Source of the DNA: Muscardinus avellanarius
Lineage: Eukaryota; Chordata; Mammalia; Rodentia; Gliridae
Direction: 5' to 3'
NCBI GenBank assembly: GCA_963383645.1
Contig: OY726565.1
Coordinates: 28,482,966 to 28,546,965, forward strand
DNA: 64,000 bases
Made by a program: the position numbers and the translations under genes. Below the pieces are notes generated by a model, which worked only from the letters and a program-made list of their open reading frames with translations, made no database searches and was not told the origin of the DNA. The first letter of the stretch is position 1, and every line of letters starts with the position of its first letter. Positions 57,387 through 64,000 of this stretch are shown here, piece by piece.

Positions 57387-57630
57387 TGAGTTTTGAAACA
57401 AAATTCTTGAAATGCTTTCATCGATTACTGTAACATTTAATAAACCTATTTTAGGCAACTTTAATCATTTCAGAAATTAAGCAATTTGGGGACATGGTGT
57501 GTAGTAGATTGTTTTAAAACCATCCTAAGTATCCAAGAAGTAGTAACGTGAATGGAATCATGCATGGATTTTCCCTCTTTTTTTCAAAGACTTTTCATCT
57601 CTAAAAATCTTCCATTCCTTTTATATCTAG

Positions 57631-57969
<339 letters not shown>

Positions 57970-58165
57970 CGTGTGTGTGTGTGTGTCTGTCTGTCTGTCT
58001 GCCTGTCTGTCTGACTAGGGATTGAACCCAGGGCATTTTACCCCTGAGCTACATCCCCCGCCTCCAGGTCTTTTTTAAACTTGTTATCTTGAGACAGGGT
58101 TCTCACCAAGTGAAAGAGACTGGCCTTGAACTTGCTAGCCTCCTGCCCCAGCTTCCCCAGCAGCT
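57970..58165 (-). mobile_element. B1-dID SINE with (TG)n(TCTG)n tail
   Basis: TG and TCTG units at 57970-58010 lead into CTAGGGATTGAACCCAGGG, CCCTGAGCTACATCCCC, then a shortened B1 half ending near CCCCAGCAGCTGATC. Confidence 0.85.
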
Positions 58166-58301
58166 GATCATTAATACTCTTGAGTATTAGATCATAGCCA
58201 AAATAAAAATATATCATCCTATAAATGGTGATTTAAAAATTGATAGGCTTATGTGTTTGTGTGTTTTAACCTGTACGGCACAAATTTAAATTGTCAATTG
58301 T

Positions 58302-58540
58302 GCCGAGCATGGTGGCACATGCTGGTAATCCCCGCGCCTGGGAGGCTGAGACAGGAGGATCGCACAGGTTCAAAGCCAGCCTCTGCTACTTAGTGAGGCT
58401 CTCAGCAACTTAGCGAGACCTTGTTTCCAAATAAAATATAAAATAGGTCTGGGAGTCTGGGAGTGTAGCCTGGAGGTAGAAGGCCTCTGGGTTCTATCCC
58501 CAGTACCACCAAAAAAAATTAATATAATAATAATAATAGT
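58302..58540 (+). mobile_element. B1-dID SINE, intermediate GC-rich type
   Basis: GCCGAGCATGGTGGCACATG, TAATCCCCGCGCCTGGG, and an ID half preceded by a duplicated TCTGGGAG unit. The tail is (ATAATA)n. Confidence 0.9.
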
Positions 58541-58587
58541 CAGTTGTCACACTGATTCTTCACTCATCAAAAAGTTTATCTGAATTC

Positions 58588-58806
58588 CAGGCGAGGTGGC
58601 GCACACTTGTAATCCCAGCATTCGGGAGACTAAGACAGGAGGATTGCGGTTCGCAGACAGCCTCAGCTACTTAGTGAGGCCCTCTGCAACTTAGGGAGAC
58701 CCTGTTTCAAAATAAAGAATGAAAAATAGGGCTGGGGGTGTAGCTCGGATGTAGAATGCCCCTAGATTCCATCCCCAGGACTGCCAAAAAAAAAAAAAAA
58801 AAAAAG
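58588..58806 (+). mobile_element. B1-dID SINE (CGGTTC-type)
   Basis: CCAGGCGAGGTGGCGCACAC, GGATTGCGGTTCGCAGACAG, ID half GGGGGTGTAGCTCGGATG, A20-class tail. Imperfect target repeats AAAAAGTTTATCT and AAAAAGTTCATCT flank it. Confidence 0.92.
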
Positions 58807-59495
58807 TTCATCTAGAGAGAAAGGGAATGGTAGCTGAATAAAAGACAGAACAAAGCAAATGGAAAGGAGAAGACAGCATTGTCTGTGAGATCTGGTAATA
58901 CACACTTGCTTTCAGAACTCTAGGCTCAAAATCCTCTTTTCCCTAATACTTCCAAGTAAATCAAAGTAAAATAGTGATTCCCAGGCAGATAGAAAATTTT
59001 AAAAATGCTAACATTGCATTCAACTCATTTTCAAATCAATCAGTGAGATGTTACAATCAGTTCAAAGAACTTTTCAAAGAGAAACATTTAAGGATTAGGA
59101 AATCTGAAAGGATGGGCGAGCAGGAGCAGACCTGGATTGTACGGGAGTTGACTCTCCACTGACATGGAGGTTCCGGTCGACAGTCCAGAATTACCATGCA
59201 TCCCTGTCAGCTCTCTGCAACTTGCAGAGCTGTAAAAGCTCAAAGACCTTGAAAGATGCAGAGTCCCATAAAACCTGAATCCAATAACCTGGAAAGGCAC
59301 ACTCAGGAAAACACATAGTTTTCCTTTGAAGCAAAACTTTTTCCTACACTGTAAATAATTTATAAAACAATCATTGGAACCTGCACCCCAATAAGAATTT
59401 TACAGGATATATGACTGCTTTATGCTACATGTCAGTTACACTTGTTTTCGTTTTCTTCTTTTGAGACATTCCAGAGGGGAGCTATATGAAAATTT
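58807..59495. other. Intron 5 sequence, nothing recognised
   Basis: Short frames only. Confidence 0.4.
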
Positions 59496-59499
59496 GCAG

Positions 59500-59705
59500 C
59501 ATTTATAATTTTATCAGGAATTCCCACTCTGTGACTGTCTAATCTCACTTGACATAATGTTCTTCAGGTAGTATGGACATGTTTTTTTGTGTGTGTAATA
59601 CTGGGCATAGAACCCAGGGTCATTCTACCTCCCAGCTCTATCTCCAGTCCTATTTTTCAGAAACAGGGTCTCACTGAATTGCAAAGGGCCTCACTCACAA
59701 GTGCC
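59500..59705 (-). mobile_element. L1 fragment followed by a B1-dID SINE
   Basis: 59520-59570 (CTAATCTCACTTGACATAATG, TTCTTCAGG) is the reversed ORF2 terminus of an L1. 59582-59705 is a reversed SINE with ID half (CATAGAACCCAGGGTCATTC) and a truncated B1 half. Confidence 0.75.
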
Positions 59706-60010
59706 TTTACTCACAAAGTAAAGTTCTCTTATAAATCATCATTAGTATTTCTGGAATGCTAGACTGCTGCCAAAATAAAAAATATATCATTTTCTTAAAC
59801 TGTGATGAAGATCTTTTTTGTGTGTTTGTTTTGTGCAGTACAAATTTAAACTTGCTCATTATTCCTGGTCTCATTCAAAGCCCATCAGCTCAACTTAGGA
59901 CTTTTTGTCAGGAACAAGGAAAACTGGTCAGGTCTGTGTAACACAGAAGTTGCTATATTTCTTGGTTGCATAGTGGCCATAAAAGGAATGAAAATCAGAA
60001 ATATTTTCAC
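59706..60010. other. Intron 5 sequence, nothing recognised
   Basis: No element identified. Confidence 0.4.
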
Positions 60011-60011
60011 C

Positions 60012-60485
60012 TAACTGGGTAGAGTGACCATGCCTGTAATCCCAGTACTTGGAAGGTCGAGACAGGAGGATCGCAGGTTCAAAGCCAGCCTTGGGAACTT
60101 AGCAAGGCTTTTTTTGTTGTTGTTGTTGTTGTTGTTAAAAAAAATTTTATTTTTTTTAATTTATTTTATTAAAAGTAAATGTTATACCTTTAATCTGTAT
60201 TTGGTGCCCCCTCCCCCCCTCGTTTCCTTTCCCCGCTTCCGATACTTAATACCCAAGCTAACCTTGCTATATTCATACTTTTACACCTATTTGGAAATAG
60301 CCGCTCATCAATCGAGTTCAGCCTCCTTCCTCTCTTAGTTTTCCATTCAAATTCTGCTGAGATTTCCCTCGAGTGAGACCCTGTTTCCAAAACAAACAAA
60401 CAAACAAACAAACAAAAAATGAGGCTGAAGGTGTAGCTCAGAAGTAGAGTGCCTCTGGGTTCAGTTCCCAGTGCCACAAAAAAAG
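60012..60485 (+). mobile_element. B1-dID SINE interrupted by an L1 3' end
   Basis: B1 half 60012-60110 (CTGTAATCCCAGTACTTGG to GGGAACTTAGCAAGGC). It continues only at 60369 (CTCGAGTGAGACCCTGTTTCC), then linker (AAAC)n and ID half GGCTGAAGGTGTAGCTCAG. Confidence 0.9.
60111..60368 (-). mobile_element. 5'-truncated young L1 3' UTR inside a SINE
   Basis: Reversed tail (TTG)n and T-rich run, then GTATTTGGTGCCCCCTCCCC with the G-rich polypurine tract, then TATTCATACTTTTACACC and CATTCAAATTCTGCTGAG. The layout equals 8040-8250 of the full-length L1, so it is the same broad family. Confidence 0.9.
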
Positions 60486-61496
60486 ACAAAAGCAATATAT
60501 TCGCCTAAATATAAATATATTCACTTATTATCTGAGTAAATGTCTACAAGATCGTACCACTGATGAGGAAGCATTCAGTTGCCTTAATAATTTGGTTTCC
60601 AATTCATCTTCCCTAGAGGTTTTGAAAGGAGAAGAGTGAAAACCCAAAAGGGAGCATCCAACGTTCTCCGGACGCTTTGTGTGTGTAGAGAAGTCTGTTC
60701 CTCGCGGCAGGATGAGCTATGTAAACTGAGGAGAGAGGAGGCTGCTCTCGCTAGTGAGGGAAGGCGGTCTCCATCTCGACCTTTAACAAACAGCTTAAAT
60801 TCAACTTTGGATTTTGCTTCCCTTAAATAATTCTAATAAATCTCTATTGCAGGAGCACTCAGGTGTGCCGTTGAGTTTAGGCCGGTAGCTAGCTCTTCAT
60901 TCCCCTTGCCATTAGTCCTCTTTGTCTTCATATTACTAATAAGAACTGCTGTACTGTGTATTAAACAGTGTGTGGGAAACTCTTAATATACCTCACTTAG
61001 TCACCAGCTAATTTATTCTGCCAGAATAACGCACACAGCCGGTTTTCAAAGGTCATGTCTGTGACTTTCAGGGGGGAAGCAACATCTTTTCAATGACTTG
61101 CATTCGGTAATGCTTTTTGGTAGTGTTTTTGACTGATGTTTAACTTATATGGAACAGGCTTCTGAACAGCTTAATTATGATTCTATTAAATAAACAAACT
61201 TCAGTATGAGAGTAAAAGTCATACTGAATATGAGAGTGATATGTCAAGCTTCCAGGAATTTACAAAGTAAAAAGACCTCATTGGTCCACAGCAGGTTTGT
61301 TGTTACTGACTCATTAATTAAATTGTCTAAAACCTAAAAAAAAAATGAGTAGGCAAGAGAGCTTAATATTTCTATTCATTATAAAAATCACATATACTGG
61401 GTCTTAGTGTTAAATAAATTTTAGACTATTATACCTCTTATTATATGTTAATAAAACTTTCATGAAAGATTTGTTTAGATAATTGTTACATTAAAG
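60486..61496. other. Repeat-poor intron 5 block
   Basis: 1 kb with no SINE or L1. 60840-61080 holds mixed GC/AT sequence (GCCGGTAGCTAGCTCTTC, CACCAGCTAATTTATTCTG) that could be conserved. Conservation is untested. Confidence 0.35.
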
Positions 61497-61512
61497 TTGT
61501 CCATACTAAGCC

Positions 61513-61679
61513 GTAATCCCCACACTTGGGAGGTGGAGACAGGAGGATCGCGCAGGTTCGAAGCCAGCCGCACTGGCTTAAGAGACCTGTTTCCAAATAA
61601 ACATATAAAAAAATAGGTCTGGGTAACCCAGAAGTAGAAGGGTTTCCAGGAACCCCAGTACCACCAAAAAAAAAAAAAA
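61513..61679 (+). mobile_element. 5'-truncated young B1-dID SINE inserted at the start of another SINE
   Basis: It starts GTAATCCCCACACTTGGG. Target copies TTGTCCATACTAAGCC (61497-61512) and TTGTCTATACTAAGCC (61680-61695) include the first bases (AAGCC) of the SINE to its right, so it is the younger of the pair. Confidence 0.9.
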
Positions 61680-61690
61680 TTGTCTATACT

Positions 61691-61897
61691 AAGCCAGGTG
61701 TGGTGGCACACACTTGTAATCCCAGCATTTGGGAGGCTGAGACAGGAGGATCTTGATTCGCAGAGAGCCTCAGCTACTTAGTGAGGCCCTTTGCAACTCA
61801 GTGAGACCCTGTTTCTGAAAATAGGACTGGAGATAGAGCTGGGAGGTAGAATGACCCTGGGTTCTATGCCCAGTATTACACACACAAAAAAAAACCA
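61691..61897 (+). mobile_element. B1-dID SINE (TGATTCGCAG-type)
   Basis: AAGCCAGGTGTGGTGGCACA, GGATCTTGATTCGCAGAGAG, ID half GGAGATAGAGCTGGGAGG. Its right target copy TGTCCATACTA is at 61898-61908. Confidence 0.9.
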
Positions 61898-61911
61898 TGT
61901 CCATACTACCT

Positions 61912-62236
61912 GAAGAACATTATGTCAAGTGAGATTAGACAGTCACAGAAAGTGAAGGATCATACATTTTCTCTCATGTGTGGAGGAGAAACCTCAAAGG
62001 AGGGAGGGAGGTGGCGTGGAGAGGGTGGGGAAGGAGAATTAAAGAAGGAAACACTTCCACTGATTTTTGGTACATATGTGAAAATACCAATGCCAACCTC
62101 AGTATCCTTTATGGAGGAGACGGGAGTGGGAGGGAGGCGGGGAGGCTCACCAAGGCCGCGTGCGGGCGTGTTACTGTCACTATCACTGTCACATTATGAT
62201 GTCAGACTACAACGCACCGATAAAAGTATATGAAAA
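61912..62236 (+). mobile_element. 5'-truncated L1 3' end
   Basis: It starts GAAGAACATTATGTCAAGTG (end of ORF2), runs through a G+A-rich 3' UTR (GGGAGGGAGGTGGCGTGGAG), and ends CATTATGATGTCAGACTACAA with an A-rich tail. Confidence 0.88.
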
Positions 62237-62245
62237 GAATTGGTC

Positions 62246-62443
62246 TCTGCCGGGCGTGGTGGCGCACGCTTGTAATCCCCGCGCTTGGGAGGCAGAGACA
62301 GGAGGATCGCGCAGGTTCGAAGCCAGCCGCGCGCGCTGGCTTAGGAGACCCTGTTTCCAAATAAAAATGTAAAAATAGGTCTGGGAGTGTAGCCCGGAGA
62401 TAGAACGGCTTCCAGGAACCCCAGTACCACCAAAAAAAAAAAA
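62246..62443 (+). mobile_element. Young GC-rich B1-dID SINE with 13-bp target duplication
   Basis: AAAAGAATTGGTC at 62233-62245 and 62444-62456. This is one of the least diverged copies: perfect GGTTCGAAGCC B-box-like motif and CCGGGCGTGGTGGCGCACGC start. Confidence 0.97.
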
Positions 62444-62456
62444 AAAAGAATTGGTC

Positions 62457-62944
62457 CTACTGTATGAAGGGGCGCCTTAATAACCATGGAGGTATCCAGA
62501 TTAAATAGGGGAAGGGAAGAAAGCTTGAGGTGGGATATTTCCAAGTGCTAGGCCTCAGTTAAATAAAGGAAATCCCCCTTATTTAAAAATTCCAAAGTAT
62601 CAACTTTATGTATCAAAATGCAATTTGAACTCAACATATACAGTGTCCGAGTGAATTCCAAGTGTTGAATATTAAATTTCTTCCACTAAGATAATGAGAG
62701 CTGGCAGCAATACCAACTTTGGGAGGATACTGTGGTGTGGTCAGTAGTGCTCAAAGAGAGTAGCCGTTGAAAGAGCTTTAATCCCTGAAAGCAGTTTCAT
62801 GCTAGGGAATGAGTGTGCCCAGCTCTCTCAGTAAGCAGAATAACAGAGATAAGGGCCCGGTATCAAGGTCATAGCAAGTGTTCAGTCAGAGACACTATTG
62901 TCAGTGAAGACATCACCAGTGTGATCAGTAAATGGGAAGGCCTT
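62457..62944. other. Intron 5 sequence, nothing recognised
   Basis: No element identified. Confidence 0.4.
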
Positions 62945-63053
62945 ACCTGGGCTTGTTCGCACCTGCCAGTACTTGTGAGACTGAAAGAAGAGGTTCGAGG
63001 CCGGTCTCAGCAGCTGAGTGACACCCTCAGCAATTTAGCAAGACCCTGTTTCA
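62945..63053 (+). mobile_element. B1 half of a SINE joined directly to the TPGS2 retrocopy
   Basis: CCTGCCAGTACTTGTGAGAC, GAGGCCGGTCTCAGCAGC, AGCAAGACCCTGTTTCA. At the point where every other copy continues into the A-rich linker, this one switches to TPGS2-like sequence. Confidence 0.75.
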
Positions 63054-64000
63054 GAGCCCAGCTCCCGGCACCGGCCACATGCAGACCCAGGACACGAGCA
63101 TTGGAGGACCTGCTGCCCCCGCTGCTGGGCTGCAGCAAGCCGCACCTGGAGAAGCTGACCCTGGGCATCACCCGCATCCTGGAATCTTCCCCAGGTGTGA
63201 CAGAGGTGACCATCCTAGAAAAGGCTCCTGCTGAACGTCATATGATTTCGTCATGGGAACATAAAACAACTGTGTGATGCCTGAGGATATGAAGAACTTC
63301 TGCCTGATGACCAGTGGCTTCCACATGACATGGAGTGTGAAGCTAGATGAAAACATCATGCCATTGGGCATCATGACAATTAACAGCATCTCAAAACTGA
63401 CTCGGCTCAACCAGTCTTCCATGTATTCACTTCCTAATGCACCGACTCTGGCAGACCTGGAGGATGATACATGTGAAGCCAGTGAGGACCAGCCAGAGAA
63501 GCCTCACGTTGACTCGCACAGTGTGATATTTGAGCTGGATTCATGCAACGGGAGGGGGAAGGTTTGCCTTGTCTACAAAAGTGAGAAATCAGCATTAGCC
63601 CAAGACACTGAGATCTGGTTCCTAAACAGTGTCATAATGGCACTTTCTCACAGATACTTTTACCACCGCTCATCACCCACCTGGGCCTTCCCCAGTGGCA
63701 GTATGCCTTCACCAGCTATGGCATTAGCCCACAGCCCAGGCAATGGTTCAGCATGTATAAACCCATCACCTACAACACAGATCTGCTCACGGAAAAGACT
63801 GACTCCTTTGTGAACAACCTGGATCCCAGCAAAGTATTTAAGAGCAAGAACAAGATCTTAATTTCAAAAAAGAAAGGGCCTATGCAGCCTGTAGTCGCTC
63901 AGAAAGGGCCCTCAGGTTTCTCTACCCCTAAGCCCTCCGCTGGGTCTGGAAACCCTGTACGGAAGTGAGCACCTCCACTCCCAGCTCTCTACCAGCCCAA
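63054..64000 (+). pseudogene. TPGS2: TPGS2 processed pseudogene
   Basis: TPGS2 is a non-catalytic subunit of the tubulin polyglutamylase complex. From about 63120 the translation follows TPGS2: GCSKPHLEKLTLGITRILES, SSPGVTEVTI, NAPTLADLEDDT, VIFELDSCNG, GKVCLVYKSEKSAL, DTEIWFL, MYKPITYNTDLLTE, DPSKVFKSKNK. It ends at RK and a TGA at 63966-63968. No introns interrupt it, so it is a retrocopy. The frame changes at about 63262-63270, 63630-63640 and 63662-63671. From memory of the human protein these look like deletions of about 1, 2 and 11 nt. No single frame spans the protein, so it cannot make TPGS2. Roughly 63054-63116 may be parent 5' UTR or start region. The 3' UTR and poly(A) end lie beyond the window. 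Confidence 0.93.

Noticed and set aside
63274..63813. 179-codon frame as a functional TPGS2-like gene
   Set aside because: It covers only the middle of TPGS2. Both ends are in other frames and the copy lacks introns, so it is a frameshifted retrocopy.

Overview
This is a repeat-dense piece of a mammalian nuclear genome, most likely a rodent of the squirrel-related clade (squirrels, mountain beaver, dormice) or possibly the beaver lineage. The evidence is more than 50 copies of a dimeric SINE that joins a 7SL-derived B1 half to a tRNA-derived ID half (B1-dID architecture), rodent-type L1 elements, and no primate Alu or muroid B2. The species call is an inference from SINE structure.

The only functional gene I can support is KCNQ5, a Kv7.5 voltage-gated potassium channel on the + strand. 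Three consecutive coding exons of 127, 176 and 126 bp lie at 26067-26193, 57196-57371 and 57631-57756, each with AG/GT splice sites and matching reading phase. They encode the end of S2, the S2-S3 linker, S3, S4, S5 and the start of the pore helix. By the usual exon layout of the family they are exons 3, 4 and 5. Positions 1-26066 are then intron 2, 26194-57195 intron 3 (about 31 kb), 57372-57630 a 259-bp intron 4, and 57757 onward intron 5. The next exon, which should carry the GYGD selectivity filter, is not in the window.

The introns are a record of retrotransposition. A nearly full-length L1 (about 7964-15496, minus strand) keeps a roughly 2.1-kb 5' UTR with a YY1-like site at its very start, ORF1 and ORF2. 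Each ORF has one nonsense codon, ORF1 appears to have lost its ATG, and a younger SINE interrupts ORF2. Shorter L1 pieces include a twin-primed inverted copy (about 68-1794), several 3' ends and a copy only about 55 bp long. Older layers are MIR, L2, MER5A and mammalian-wide L1 remnants, several of them split by younger insertions. A possible solitary LTR lies near 43109-43593.

At the right edge (63054-64000) is a processed pseudogene of TPGS2, a tubulin polyglutamylase complex subunit. It has several frameshifts, and its 5' end abuts the first half of a SINE directly. Repeat-poor, homeobox-motif-rich blocks near 5170-5480, 18340-18615 and 33400-34720 are candidate intronic regulatory elements. 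No RNA gene, CRISPR array or prokaryotic feature is present.
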